Positions 1-11,690 of a DNA stretch of 64,000 nucleotides are shown here, piece after piece. Within the stretch, counting starts at the first letter, position 1. Each line of letters starts with the position of its first letter. The DNA lies in contig JAWZYV010011619.1 of assembly GCA_038373885.1 (NCBI GenBank), forward strand, positions 2,790,001 through 2,854,000. The letters run 5' to 3'. The translations under genes were made by a program, and so were the position numbers. The DNA comes from Cheiracanthium punctorium. Its lineage: Eukaryota > Arthropoda > Arachnida > Araneae > Cheiracanthiidae. The notes beneath the pieces are model-generated. The model made no database searches, was not told the DNA's origin, and was given only the letters and a program-made list of their open reading frames with translations.

Positions 1-699
1 GTAACATATAATAAATGAGTTAACATAAAATAACTTATAAAAAAAATGAATTTCATGTTATTTTACAGCCATAACCCATCAACTTAAAAATTGAGCTTTA
101 TAAGCAAAAAATAAAATGATACAATAAGCAGAGTTTACATTTAAAGTTTTGAATATTATTTTACTTTTTACGCTATTTTACGTTTTACATTAAACTTTTT
201 CAAAGTGTTTCTTTTTTTAAATAAATTTAACTGAAATAAAAATGGAATTCTGACATAATGTAGGCTTCATTGAAAATTTATTACTTATACGCATATATGT
301 ATTACACCCGTAGGTATGAGGTAAAATGTGAAGACGCAGACGTCGTCTTTGTGATCTAACTAATAATCGCTATTAAAATCGTGTTGAATTAGTTGTAAAA
401 CATTTCGACTATAAATTGGAAAAGACACATGGATCTTTTACAAAAAGCATGTCACTAAAATGCACAGTTCAGATATCCCTTTAATTTTAATCATGCAGAT
501 AATCAGATCATACTCCCCACTGTATACGAAACGTAGCTAAGAAATTCGATTGATGCTTCATTCCCTTTTTAAAAGTAATTATTAATAGGTTTCTGAAGAC
601 GGCGTTTGCGACGCTTCGTTTTTATCTGATTCTGCGTCATCTAGGTCTGTCCTACACTTCCCAGAAGTTTTGAAACGTTTAGATGAGACATCCTGTATA
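1..699. other. AT-rich sequence, no gene seen
   Basis: No open frame, repeat or RNA gene that I can support. It is AT-rich background up to the degraded left tip of the long-TIR element that begins near 700. Confidence 0.6.
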
Positions 700-738
700 A
701 ATATATGCCCAAAAATATGATAACACGCTTTAATCCTT

Positions 739-1971
739 CACTGAAGAGCCAAAACATTATGACCACCTACTCAATAACGCGTTGCCCCTATTTTGGTCTT
801 TAAAACAGTTCCAACTCGCCTGGGCATGGATGACACGAGTTCTTGGTAGATAATGGAGACAGGTTGCACCAAATATTTAACTAGCGACCACACGAAGTCG
901 AGATATTGGAACATAGAGGTGTTGGAGCTCTGAGTTGCAGTACCATGTAATCCCAAATATGCTCTGTGGTATTAAGATTCGGTGAGTTAGGTGGCCATGA
1001 TATTAATTGGAATTCATACCAATGCTCCTCGAACCATTCCAACACAATTCCAGACTTCTGACATGGCACGTTGTTCTGTTGGAAGATTCCATTTCCTGTT
1101 GAAAAGACATACGCAGTCTAAGGGAGCAACTGATCCTCAGTGATGTTCAGATATCCCGCAGCATTCATGGTCTGTCCTACCACAGCTACCGGTCCCAAAA
1201 CCGCCCAAGAGAACGTCCCTCAAAGCATAATATCACCGCCACCAGCCTACATATAGCCTGTTGTACCAAAGGGGAGCAACTGTTCTCCTGGAAGACGGCG
1301 TACCCTGACACGACCATAGACTTGATGGAGAATCTGGGATTCTTCCGACCAGGCAGCTTTCTTTCACATATCCATCTTCCGGTTTCGATGTTCCCGTGCC
1401 CACTGTAGGATAGTTGGCAATGATGTAGAGGCACACGAGTAAGTAGAGGCACACGAGTGGGATGTACGCTCCGCTGCTCCATATCCAACAGTGTCCGCTG
1501 AACTGTGTTTTCCGAAACTCTTGTACTTAGACCTGCATTGTATTGGGGTGGCAGTTGAGCCGCTGCCTGCCTCAGTACTAGTACTACTCATTTTGCTGTA
1601 CTAGATGAGACAGTCTTCGACTCCTCTTTGATGATGCTTGCACGTCCAACATCTTGGCGTCTATTTCTGGTATCACCGCATTAATCCACCTTTTATACAT
1701 ACTAACAATGGCAGATCGCGAACAACCGACCAGTCGTGCAGTGCCTGAAATACTCGTTTCGTATCTTCGGGCCATTACAATCTATCCTCTATCCAATTCG
1801 CTTAGACCAACAGCCTTTCCCATCACTCACAAACGTTAAGTGCAAGTATGATTCCTTACCTTTTACAGCAACAGTTAAATATCATTCCCTCTTAATTACG
1901 TGCGCTTCATGTCATCCAGACGAGTTCATTGAAAAATGTGGGCGTGGTCATGATGTTTTGGCTTGTCAGTG
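739..1971 (-). mobile_element. Tc1-like DNA transposon, decayed but with both terminal inverted repeats
   Basis: The 28-bp ends are inverted copies: 739-766 begins CACTGAAGAGCCAAAACATT, and the complement of 1944-1971 begins CACTGACAAGCCAAAACATC. The right end is followed by TA (1972-1973). The left is preceded by TT, so one TA duplication base has probably mutated. The length of 1233 bp is normal for Tc1 elements. The interior carries a frameshifted transposase on the minus strand. The element sits inside the left arm of the family A element and is therefore the younger insertion. Confidence 0.88.
771..1823 (-). pseudogene. Tc1-like transposase pseudogene
   Basis: This is a cut-and-paste DDE transposase that would bind the flanking TIRs and act at TA sites. 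A start codon lies at 1823 on the minus strand (MGKAVGLSELDRG, then a stop). The helix-turn-helix part follows in 1775-1584 (ARLVGCSRSAIVSMYKRW). The central catalytic part appears in two frames between 1488 and 1186, including a GGGDIML-like strand. The SWPPNSPNLNTTEHIWD block, which holds the final acidic residue of the triad, is in 1069-881. The usual C-terminal SMPRRV...GATRY is in 956-771. The gene is spread over at least three frames with internal stops, so no active product is expected. The family assignment is secure from motif order and TIRs. Confidence 0.85.
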
Positions 1972-2644
1972 TATTAGAGATAAGAACTCAACGTAAATTG
2001 AGAAAAGTGTTCAAAATAAGGTATTAAAAAAGGCTGTGTTAATTAAAAATTCTTCTCGTTAGTTTTAAAAAAGTTACCCTTTTTAAAATTGTATACAATC
2101 CCCCGTACACAAAAATTCCCGGTTAGTAAAAGGAGCCTCACAGACTTATTAGGTGATGTACAAATTTTCAGTCTTTCCTCGTAAAACGTCTCAGAGATAT
2201 CTTATAACAAAGATGGTCTGGGCCTATGGATGAACACGAATGTAAACGTTTATTGCTAAAGAGCAAAAAAGTAATTTCTGTACCATTTCCTCAGACGCGA
2301 TCATCCGGCGTACTTTTTTTCTTCTTTCGAAAGCCATTAAAAAGTGGTTTAAGTCAGCATATATTTATCTTCATACCTTTGGCACATTTTAGGATATAGT
2401 TAAAAACTTTCGTACATCACCTCATTAGTGTATTGGGCACACTTTACTAACTAGGGATTCTTTTTTGTACGGGGGTCGTATACAAATTAAGATTGTGCAG
2501 TTTTTAAAAATTAATGAAAGAAATTTTTTTTTTTAACGTAGTCTTTTTCCTGCCTTATTTTGAACATTCTTTCAATTTGCATTGAGCATTTACCTCTATT
2601 AGATAAAGAATTAAACTGTGTTGCCACCTATTTAGGACACCCTG

Positions 2645-5040
2645 CGTACATACATACATACATGTACAGACATATATTCATATGTATATAGTATATATAA
2701 TAAAGTACAACAAATAAAAACTATTGTTAGCTATGCTAACTGAGTGTTCATCTTCTATATTAAAAAGATTAACAAACTTCAGTCAAAATGCAAACCAATT
2801 TTCGAAACAGACGACATCGAAAAAAACACCTTACTAGTAGATGTACAAAATGCACGGAACATGAATATATTTCATTTCTTTTCCATATTTTTAGACTAAT
2901 AGAATCATAATGCAGTTTGTAGGAATAAAGATCGTGCATGAGGCTAATTCTCTCTTCTTCTGGATCGTATCCAAAGGCACTGAAAAAGAGATAAGAAGAT
3001 TTTTCCTTTTCACTTATCTAAATATAATTACGGTTGTTGGACCGGTTTACGCATTATGTCAATGTGATATTAAGTAATGCTTAGGCGCCATCTTGAATGG
3101 TAATCGCTCTTAAATTTAAATGTAAGGTCTTAAGCTAATTTTTTTCTTTTATCTTGTAATGGCATCCAGTTATGAAGGATTTGATTTGATTGCGGGAATT
3201 ATCGTAATCAAGAACTGAACATCATTAGACATATGGCACTTATTATTATTTTTTTTTTTAAATGCATTCGTTTTTGTACTATTTCATCTTTTACAGATAA
3301 CTAAACTACAGAAAAAGTTCACAAATGAACCTAAAAATATCCTGTTTTAATAGGTATTGAGTGGGCTAGATATGATGTAAAACTTTATCGTAAGTAAATT
3401 GACCGAAGGTATGAGACAGAAACAATACGTAAACTTTTATAACGCGTTTAGAGAGCAAGCAGAAAAGCAGTAGCGTCGCAGTAGAGGACATGATTAAGGT
3501 AATTAAAAAGAGCTTAGGTGCACCGTTTTAATGCAGTAGAGAACTTATAATTTAAAGGTAAAATTGTAATTCAACCTTTTCCAAACAATAAACTAATTTA
3601 CGTGACGAGTTGTCTCTTTCTTAACTGGTTTGCTTAAAAGAAGGTAAATAACGTAAACAAGAGTAGTAAAAATGTGAATAAGAAATCCTTAAGTGGCAAA
3701 AAGAGTGTCTATGATCAGTGTTTGTAAAATTATATACACGCATTTGCTAGATAAACAAGTTGTATTTAACAATGCATTTATGTACTTTAATGTAAAACCA
3801 TTCTAAATGGCAAATTCTATTTTCCAAATACAGTGCTCAACACATTCTGAACAATCTTTCTAGTTACGGAGCGTAACTTCATACTAACTCTGCTGTCGTA
3901 ATTTGGTTGTTTAATGGTGCTTCTGGTTGCTGAATATACCTTATATTTGACAAAAAGCAAACAAAAAGTCTTATGGAGTCATGCCTGCTGAACGAAGAGT
4001 CCAAAATGACTGAACCCACGATCAACTGATGCAACCGTGAAACAGACAATGGTTGTTCATTTTTCTATTTTTAGAATTCTTCTAAATTGCATGCAAAATG
4101 AAATTAGTTATCAAAAGTTAAATCCAAATAGAGACAAGTCATATAACACTGCATCGTTGCAAAACTGCAGCAGGATTCTTAAGGGTGAGGCTTTGCTGAC
4201 ATCTCAGGGAGCTCTTTAGGAACTCTAGAAAGTTCTTTAGGAACTGGCCGAGTCGTCTATAAGAAAAGTGAACATTATTACTTGTAGAAATTCATCGAAG
4301 AATCGTCACAATAATTCGCCGAGGATAATTTACTGGATAACAGCCAGCCAAATACAGCTTCTAATTAAAGGTATAATATCCTACAGTAAAAAAACATGCA
4401 TTACAAGAACAACACACTCAGTAAAGTATCGAGCAGATGTGCGAATGTCCCTCCAAGTGCAGCATACCACAATCGATTTCCTCACAGTAAACACAAGCAG
4501 TCCTCAGTATCTGCTTTACAAACTGCCTTTTCGAAACCACAGCTGTTGTCTAATTTCTCCCAACTGACCGACCTTATCTCCTTTTATACCTTTCGATGAC
4601 GTTTCACGATGTTTCTCCGTGTTTATTTAAATTTTTTTTTGTGTGTGGGGGGGGGACTTTACACATTTCTTTCCGAAATTCAGTTGTTCTACTGACATGC
4701 GAACTATATAGGCGGCATGCTCACAATTGCATCAGGCGTTCCAAGCAGGATGACTTTAGGCACAATATTGCGAAATTTGGCTTCAAAATTTAGTCTTTAT
4801 AAAAGAAATGCATCTCTGATTTAGACGAGAAACCACCTAACCCTAATGTTTTAGAATAGAAACTTCAAAGATTGAAAACTCACGACTTACGTACAACAAA
4901 AAGCAAACTTTGATTATTTAACGTTAGAACAGGTAAAGACAACCTTTGGAAAGTTGCTGGCCAAACTTTAGGATGTCAGCGGAGTCGCAGGCTGTATAAT
5001 TGGGATTTATTTGGGATTTTAAATGGTTTATATGGGGTTT
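2645..5040. other. AT-rich sequence, no gene seen
   Basis: A short (ACAT)n tract lies near 2648-2663 and a G9 run near 4648. The small open frames at 4037-4793 overlap one another, have no splice context and show no recognisable domain. I see nothing else to annotate. Confidence 0.5.
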
Positions 5041-5115
5041 CGATGTGTTCCGCGAGCCGGATCAAAAGCGTTTGAGGCCCACATCCGGCCCGAGGCCCGG
5101 AGGTTGCCCATATGT
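5041..5115. mobile_element. Fragment resembling a hAT (Charlie-type) terminus
   Basis: A short GC-rich island in AT-rich DNA contains GCGAGCCGGATCAAAAGCG followed by GAGGCCCACATCCGGCCCG. Read on the minus strand it gives GGGCAACCTCCGGGCC. Runs of alternating GGCCCG and CCGGCC blocks like this are typical of Charlie-type hAT ends. No matching second end or 8-bp duplication was found, so this is a family-level guess. Confidence 0.3.
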
Positions 5116-5989
5116 GGTCTAGAACAATTATATTAAGCTAAAATAAATCCTCCCAAAATACGTTCAAATACTGTTAAAAACTGTGTGATTATGGAATAGC
5201 AATGACCCTTATCGTTATAAAAGACACATTTTTGAGGAAATGTTGAACACTCGATTGTATCACATCAAAAAAAATTCATAAATGTAACAAAATTAAAAAT
5301 TAAAGCCTTATGATAAGTTCAATTGATTACATTAAATTTAATGTCTTAGAAACTTCTGTAGATAAAATAATTCTTCCAACATCAATCAATATAACGATTT
5401 TTCTCCACTTTCTGGGAGGAATACGTTATGGATCATTACATAATTAACATTTACAAAGTATCAATAATTATCGTTATCTCACTTTTACAAGGTAATAAAC
5501 TGCCCAGTCATTTTCTCCCTAATCAAAAATTATAATGCACTATAATTTAGGATAAAATATTTTACAAAAGGTTCCACGGTGTGGTAATTACAGAGTTAAT
5601 GATAATGTATGGGCTTCGCTCAGAAACAAAGTGGATGCTATCATCAGTAAAAAGTGAAGTGGAATGGTTTTTAAATAGGAAATGTAATAAACTCATAAGC
5701 ATTACCTATCACTTGTACTTCGCATGATAATGGTTTCGAGTAAGCGTAGAGCGCAAAAAGAAAAATATGCTTTTGCTTTAACATCCTTTGAAATCAGGTC
5801 AAATGTTGCTTATGCTTTTTTTAAAAAAATTTCTTGATTATTTTGTTCAAATAGAAGAAGAAATACAATAACAATAATTTGATGTTGATACCTTGTACGT
5901 CTATTAAATTGCACATATTTTCGATGCACTTCATCTATTTTTTTTTAATTTTTAAGAGATACAATACTGAAATAATATTAAGGTTCAGA
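5116..5989. other. AT-rich sequence, no gene seen
   Basis: No usable open frame, tandem array or inverted repeat was recognised here. Confidence 0.5.
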
Positions 5990-6179
5990 GATTTCTAGCC
6001 AAATATAACAAATATCGCTAAGCTGGGTTCAGTTTTAAAAAATATTTTTGGTTTCAAATTTGGCGCTATTTTGCTAAAAAGTTGCCAAGACAGGAGCCAA
6101 TTCACAAGAAATATAGTCAAAAATAAGTTTCTAAAACTGAAGTCAGCTAAGCTATATCAGCAATATTTCGCTAGAAATC
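5990..6179. mobile_element. Small hairpin MITE, about 190 bp
   Basis: The ends are inverted copies over roughly 60-80 bp. GATTTCTAGCCAAATAT at 5990 pairs with ATATTTCGCTAGAAATC ending at 6179, and both arms continue into GCTAAGCTG..TTCAGTTTT. No ORF is present and no clear target-site duplication is seen, so the superfamily is unknown. Confidence 0.6.
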
Positions 6180-7317
6180 ACCAAACTTTATGCTAAACAA
6201 TAGGGACAGGCAAAAATCCCCGTTTAGTTATCCGACTTTTCATGCAATAATATACAAATTTTGATTATACAATACGCATACAATACGAATTTTAGACTAA
6301 ATTTAGCTTCGGAAAAGCAGGTTACCCCCAAAATTCGTGAACAATATATAGATGGCACGACTACAAAACTCTTAACATTATTTATCTTAATGATGATTTT
6401 ACATTCACTTATTAACATCAAAATGATACATTTAGATGATTTTACATGATTTTTTTCATAATTTGTGTCAGGAATTAAAAAGCATTCATTAAAAAATAAA
6501 TAAAAGCCCATATTTTAAATTAAGTAACTATGTACCATACAACGAAATTTCTTTAGCCGTTGTTAAGCAATATGTAGAGAAAGTTTTGGAGAGTTTCACA
6601 AAACCGTAAGGTTAAATGCTGCTTTTAATTCCGGGGGAAAAACAAGCATTATAATTCAACTCCAGCAATCTCTTCTCCACTCGCTTAATTTCATTTAATT
6701 ACCTGCAGATATTTTAACATGATAATTAAAACATTTTTACATAATTTTAAGAAAGTAAAAAAAGAATAACAATTTATTTATTTATTTTTCTTTAAATTTC
6801 GTAACCCCCTTACTTTTATGATTAGAACCTAGAAGGTAAAAGAATGCTACATGACAATTTTCAAGTTTCTGGGTTTTATAGTTTTTGAGATCTGATGATG
6901 AGTCCGTAGTTTTCCGATTACATACATGCATATACATACATATATATATACATATAAGATTTCTGAAATCTATATTCTAGTTGCAATTAGAAATACTATA
7001 AACATGTGCCCTCTTGGAGATTCTTGGTTGTTATTGGACGCTGGTTTTCTTAAAAAAATCTTTAAAAATTTACAAAAATTAAAAAAAATTAATAAATAAT
7101 GGGTATTTATTAGTACTTCTGTGTTGATTTCTAAAAAAAATTTAATAAGTGAATGGATGATCACTGGTATTCTTTTCTTTTCTTTTTTCTTTATAGCAAT
7201 ATCAGACACACTCATAGTTACTTTTACTATAATAGTGATGTATAGGCGTAGTTATATGTATACCTATTTAAATATTACATACCTAATATATAATGCAATT
7301 ACTACTATTTTTTTAAT
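6180..7317. other. AT-rich sequence with simple repeats
   Basis: Contains a TTTA-type run near 6773-6790 and an (AT)/(ACAT) mix near 6923-6955. The overlapping short open frames on both strands are low-complexity hydrophobic or lysine-rich and look like chance openings. Confidence 0.45.
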
Positions 7318-8282
7318 TATTTAATTTTTGTCATTATTTAACTTTCGAAATTTGGCATCTGGTACTTTTTCCTCATCTTTTGAAAACAGTATGAACATTC
7401 TTCACTCTATCTTGAAGCCATGCCTGCACGTCTCATGCTTTTGGCAATCTTGCCTCCATTTTTGTTTTTGATAACAGGATATCCTCCCGTAGTTACATAT
7501 TTAGCTTTCTTTGTGCTAAGTAACTACATTGAAATGTTATTTTGTTTTTATTTTAGTAGTAAGTATTCGGTTCATGGGGCCTGACGAGTATAGCCGATGC
7601 TTACTACCCATTGTTTTATTCCTTCCAATTCCATTTTATTTTTCATTTTTACCCCTGTTTGGATTTTCTGTTTATTGGATACATCTACTTATGACTTTTT
7701 CGTATACAAGTTTATGCTCATTGAATATATTGGACTACCATAACTGCTGTTGAATGATTCCTTGATTTGAGAGTTCAGTCATTTTACTATATACGTATAT
7801 ATATATATATATATATATAATAGTAAAAGGCCTAAACTTACGAATAAAGGAATAATTCAACAGCAGTTATGGTAGTCCAATATATTTAATGATCATACAA
7901 TCGTATCCAAAGAAGGCATAAGATGATATATCCAATAAATAGAAAATCCAAACAGAGATAAAATTGAAAAATGGAATGAAATTGTAAGGAATAAAACAGT
8001 GAGTAGTAAGCATCGGCTATACACTTCAGGCCCCACAAACCGAATACTTACTACCAAAATAAAAACAATATAACAGGATTTCAATGTAGTTACTTAGCAA
8101 AGAAAAAGCTAAATGTGTAACTATGGGGGGGGGGGCCTATCCTGTTAAAAAGCAATCATGAAGACAAAAATGGAGACGAAGTGGCTATATGCATTAAATA
8201 TGAAAGCATCAATTGAAGAGGAAAAAATACACGATGCCAGAATTTTACGATAAAAGTTGAACAATAAGTAAAAATTAAAGGT
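7318..8282. repeat. Foldback element: inverted repeat with arms of about 460 bp around an (AT)n centre
   Basis: The left arm (7318-7790) and right arm (about 7818-8282) are imperfect reverse complements along their whole length. Examples are GCTAAGTAACTACATTGAAA at 7517 against its complement near 8075-8095, and ATTGGACTACCATAACTGCT at 7729 against its complement near 7863-7882. The centre is an AT dinucleotide run (about 7793-7820). Each arm keeps a similar short open frame (7529-7753 on plus, 8084-7893 on minus), which follows from the inverted duplication and is not evidence of a gene. The right arm carries a poly-G run at 8127-8136. It could be a foldback transposon or an inverted duplication. 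Any transcript across it would form long double-stranded RNA. Confidence 0.8.
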
Positions 8283-8570
8283 TAAATAAATAAATAAATA
8301 ATTAATTAAATTTAGAGTAATTTAAAATATTCTAGAAATATTAATGATATTAAAAAGAAATAATAGCATGATATAGATTAGGTTTATAATATTTTAATGG
8401 GAATAAATCTAACTACTTAAATAGCTCACTATTCACGTTATATGCCCAGAGATATGTCAGAGATTATATTAATTAAAAGAAGAGCATTTAAATGCACGAA
8501 AAAAAAACCCAACCGATGTCACGAACATTTAGAAGACAGATAGAAGAATGACAGTCATTGTTGAAAAAAA

Positions 8571-8732
8571 AAAAAAAACACACTCAAAACACTGGTGTTA
8601 AACGATAAAATAAATAAAAACTTTTTTTTTTTAATAAAAAGCACACATAAAATGATACTTATGTCAAGAATAAATAATCTTGACATAAGTTTCATTTTAT
8701 GTGTGTTTTTATACAAATTTTTTATTTATTTT
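8571..8732. mobile_element. Short hairpin MITE (family B), copy 1
   Basis: Outer arms AAATAAAAACTTTTT (8612) and the AT-rich complement ending near 8730 flank a near-perfect inner hairpin: CACATAAAATGATACTTATG (8643) against CATAAGTTTCATTTTATGTG (8684-8703). A second copy at 42346-42562 shares the arms and about 40 bp of leading sequence (CACTCAAAACACTGGTGTTA), so the repeat unit is longer than the hairpin. No ORF is present. Confidence 0.7.
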
Positions 8733-9848
8733 GAAAGTCATTGTTATTTTATTTCATTCTCTTTACTTTTCTGTTTTTGAAAGTTGTTTTGGGTCCTTTA
8801 TAATTCCAATTAATTTACAGGCAAAAGTCTTTTTATTTACTTAGATGTTCTGCTTGCATTTGTATTTGAGAAAAGATTTCTTTAAAAATGTTGAATTACT
8901 TGCAAACAGCATTTTTACAGAAAATTATAAAATTCAAAATTCAATATATATATATATATTTTATACCTAATCTGATATATTATAACTTTAAAAAAATCAT
9001 ATTTGCATTTATTTGTACCGTACATTTTTTTTTAATGAATTCAGACATTTCAAACACTCCAAAATATTTATATGTTAGGAATACTAATAACTTCTGAAAT
9101 ATTCCAAGCTGCATCCTAAGATAGTTGTTCAATTTTTCTTGCAAATATATACATTTAAAATTATTTCCCTTCCAGTTGTTTGCAAGACGAAAACGGTAAG
9201 AACGTCAATGCTTAAAACGAGAGGTATTTCACAGAACAAACTTTGAGTCTTTATTTTGTAATAAAAATATTTCAGGAAATATTTTCACTGGGCAAATGCC
9301 ATTGATATTTTCTTCTACAGAGAATATATTTAAGTATATTACATATAGAAAGTATTATAGAACAAAAGAAGAATAATTGACACAGTAATTATACAATTAT
9401 CTTCTCTTTACTTCACGAATAAGCGAAGACAATGAATATTAAGAAAAAAAGTGAATTTAACTATATTTTTAGAAAACTACATGTATTGGTAGTTTGTGAA
9501 ATAAAATCTATTTGAGACAATTTACACATTATTTTATTAGAAAATAAATATGCATAACTATACATGTACCAAAATATTGTTCAACGACGGTCAAAATACA
9601 TTGCTAAGCACAGATTTAATGAATAGGCATTTTAGCATTATTTGGATATTACTTCTTGCTTAACAACACTTAAAATCATAATATTACTTATTATGCTTAA
9701 GAATGCTAATATTTTTAGGCTAGTACATGCAAAGTCCAGTCGGAACAAAATGCAATTATTGTAGATATTTCTTTCTGACTTGATCCGATCTGATGTCTCT
9801 GAGAAAAGGAAAAGTCAAAGAGCTTTTAGAATGATGTTCTCCCTTATT
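8733..9848. other. AT-rich sequence, no gene seen
   Basis: A short (AT)n lies near 8943-8958. The open frame at 8888-9097 is low-complexity and lacks splice context, so I treat it as chance. Confidence 0.45.
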
Positions 9849-9856
9849 CTTTAAGT
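9849..9856. repeat. Left 8-bp target-site duplication of hAT MITE
   Basis: CTTTAAGT directly precedes the element tip. The partner at 10309-10316 is CTTTAAAT, seven of eight bases identical. Confidence 0.85.
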
Positions 9857-10308
9857 CAGGGGCTCTTAAACTTATGTAGACCTGAGCCCCCACCCCCTCC
9901 CCCTCTACTTTTAAAAAATACTCTTCTTGCGGACCCAATACCAACCCTAAGCGTTTTACGTCTTTTTCGAAATTGAATTCTTGTCTCAATAATCCAGAAA
10001 CCATTGTGTTACAGTAAAAATCCGAAGCGCACAGTGTTGCTAGATAGTCAGTGGAAGTATAGAAACATTTAAAAATGCAGCTTTTGAGAAAAATGTATGT
10101 AAATATTAAGTAATTTTAACCGGTATAAAACTTTAAAATATTATACGAAATATAAAAATAGCACAGCATAGTAATATAGTTTCATGCTTTATTTATTGCT
10201 TTAAAAATATTTTTATTACTCACCGTGCTCTGCTTTCCAGCAACCTCTTGAGCTGCTTTCTACCATATTTCATAATTTGGAGGACCCTAAGGGGTTTGAG
10301 AACCTTTG
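9857..10308. mobile_element. Non-autonomous hAT element, 452 bp
   Basis: The left tip is CAGGGGCTCTTAAACTTA. The right tip reads GGGGTTTGAGAACCTTTG, whose complement CAAAGGTTCTCAAACCCC matches it imperfectly. The flanks are an 8-bp duplication (CTTTAAGT/CTTTAAAT), the size made by hAT transposases. The interior lacks a transposase. The 82-codon open frame at 10004-9756 crosses the left tip and is a chance reading. Confidence 0.85.
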
Positions 10309-10316
10309 CTTTAAAT
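10309..10316. repeat. Right 8-bp target-site duplication of hAT MITE
   Basis: CTTTAAAT follows the right tip and pairs with 9849-9856. Confidence 0.85.
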
Positions 10317-11289
10317 TAAATTACATTAATGTCTTTTGAGTGAATTACGTAATTCTTAATTTGAAGTTTAATAGCTTTGACTTTTACTAATATAAAAGGA
10401 ATAACTCTTTTTTATATCAAACGAACTAAACACTGTCAAAGTCATTTGGCAGGTTTTGTTGATGTAGTAATTCCTACTAATACTACTTTTTGCGACTTTA
10501 TTAATAAGGCAAAGTTGAACGACTCCGTACACGCTTAAATCTATTGACTAAAACTAACACTCATTTATTGATTAAATTTCTTATCGGCCTATTTAAATCC
10601 TTTTACGCCAAAAAATACTCATTCAAGATAATAATTTGTGAATGCCTCAATTCGCCCCAGCACTCTCCATCCGCTATATTCTACTTAGCTCAATTTTCAC
10701 AATATTTTTGTCTATTTGAGTATTCTCTCTTTTCTCCCCCACGACCCATATCCTATTACAATCACGTGACCCACGCTGTTCAACGGCTAACGGTTCATAG
10801 CCGGGCATAGTTGTGTGTGTATTCGCTGTTGATAATTTTATGTTATATCCGAATACCAAATGCATCTTTTTCATATTCAGAGTTGTGAAATAAATTCAGC
10901 CTAGATATGGAGGAGATGCTTTAGGTAAAGATTTCGCTTTAATGACATAGTTTCTTACGATTGGATTATAAAAAGCTGTTGTAAAACAAATGAAGTTATG
11001 ATATCTCCACCCAAAGTGATTAAGTAGTATTTTACCTTTTTCATGTCAATAAATTGGATCGCTGCTTTAATTAAATCTCACAGCTGGTTTAACCATGATT
11101 GCATTTCTGTATTCTGACTGTACTGTGAATTCGTTTTATAACTAGAGACAATATTGAAATTATATTCTATTTATTAAAAAAATACTTTTTTATAGTGTAT
11201 TAAGATATATGTAATGTATTTGCCTTGATTTAAAATTTATTTTCTCGGGTTTATAATCATAGATTACAGCTCTGATAATAAAAAAAGAA
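10317..11289. other. No gene seen
   Basis: The overlapping opposite-strand open frames at 10544-10810 and 10874-10674 shadow each other. Neither has a recognisable domain or clear splice sites. Confidence 0.45.
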
Positions 11290-11690
11290 GAAAACGAACA
11301 ATTCAATATATTAATCAAAAACAGCAAATTTTAATAAAACACCTTTTTCTAGCTTAAAATAATAATCTTAATTGAGTACAGATATGTTAATTAAAAAAGG
11401 GCTGATTTTTCAAAAACGCTCATTCTATAGCTTAAATAATAATCATAATTGAGTACAATTATATTAATCAAAAACGGACAGACGCTCCTCATTTTTGATT
11501 ATTATTTAGCCTAAATGGAGCTATTGTATAATGCTCAAAAATTGAGAATTTTTCGCTCCATTGATTGTTGTCGATTAATGGAGCAAATTTTACTCAATCG
11601 GGAGAATGGCTGTTTGAAGTGAAAAATTGAGTAAAAATATACTCCGTTTGATTATTATTTTACTCAATAGATTTAAGAGTGTAAGGACTC
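11290..11690. repeat. Direct repeats of about 82 bp followed by nested small hairpins
   Basis: A unit of the form TAGCTTAAATAATAATCATAATTGAGTAC...TTAATCAAAAACGG occurs twice, with a partial third copy (about 11290-11480). It is followed by palindromic stretches built around GGAGC...GCTCC and CTCAAAAATTGAG (about 11513-11565) and by repeated TTGAGTAAAA / TTTTACTCAA words up to about 11670. This may be a decayed element rich in ACTCAA words. I could not define its ends. Confidence 0.5.

Larger units (their letters stand above)
700..2644. mobile_element. Long-TIR non-autonomous DNA transposon (family A), copy 1, split by a Tc1 element
   Basis: The right arm (about 2345-2644, ending GGACACCCTG) is an imperfect reverse complement of the left arm (about 1974-2260). 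Both carry GTTCAAAATAAGG near the tip and a GTATAC...CCCCCGTAC block further in. The tip of the left arm lies on the other side of a Tc1 insertion: 707-738 (CCCAAAAATATGATAACACG...) aligns with the tip of copy 3 at 62924 and continues at 1972. Without the 1.2 kb insertion the element is about 710 bp, similar to copy 2 (14698-15445). Copies 2 and 3 have TA next to the tip, which fits a Tc1/mariner-type mover, so I infer a MITE mobilised in trans. There is no coding potential. The left tip is degraded, so 700 is approximate. Confidence 0.75.

Noticed and set aside
7529..8084. Pair of similar membrane-like small proteins
   Set aside because: The similarity is a direct consequence of the inverted repeat, and the arms show no clear sign of codon-level constraint by eye.
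9756..10004. 82-codon minus-strand ORF
   Set aside because: It crosses the left tip and target duplication of the hAT MITE, so it is a chance reading through unrelated sequences.
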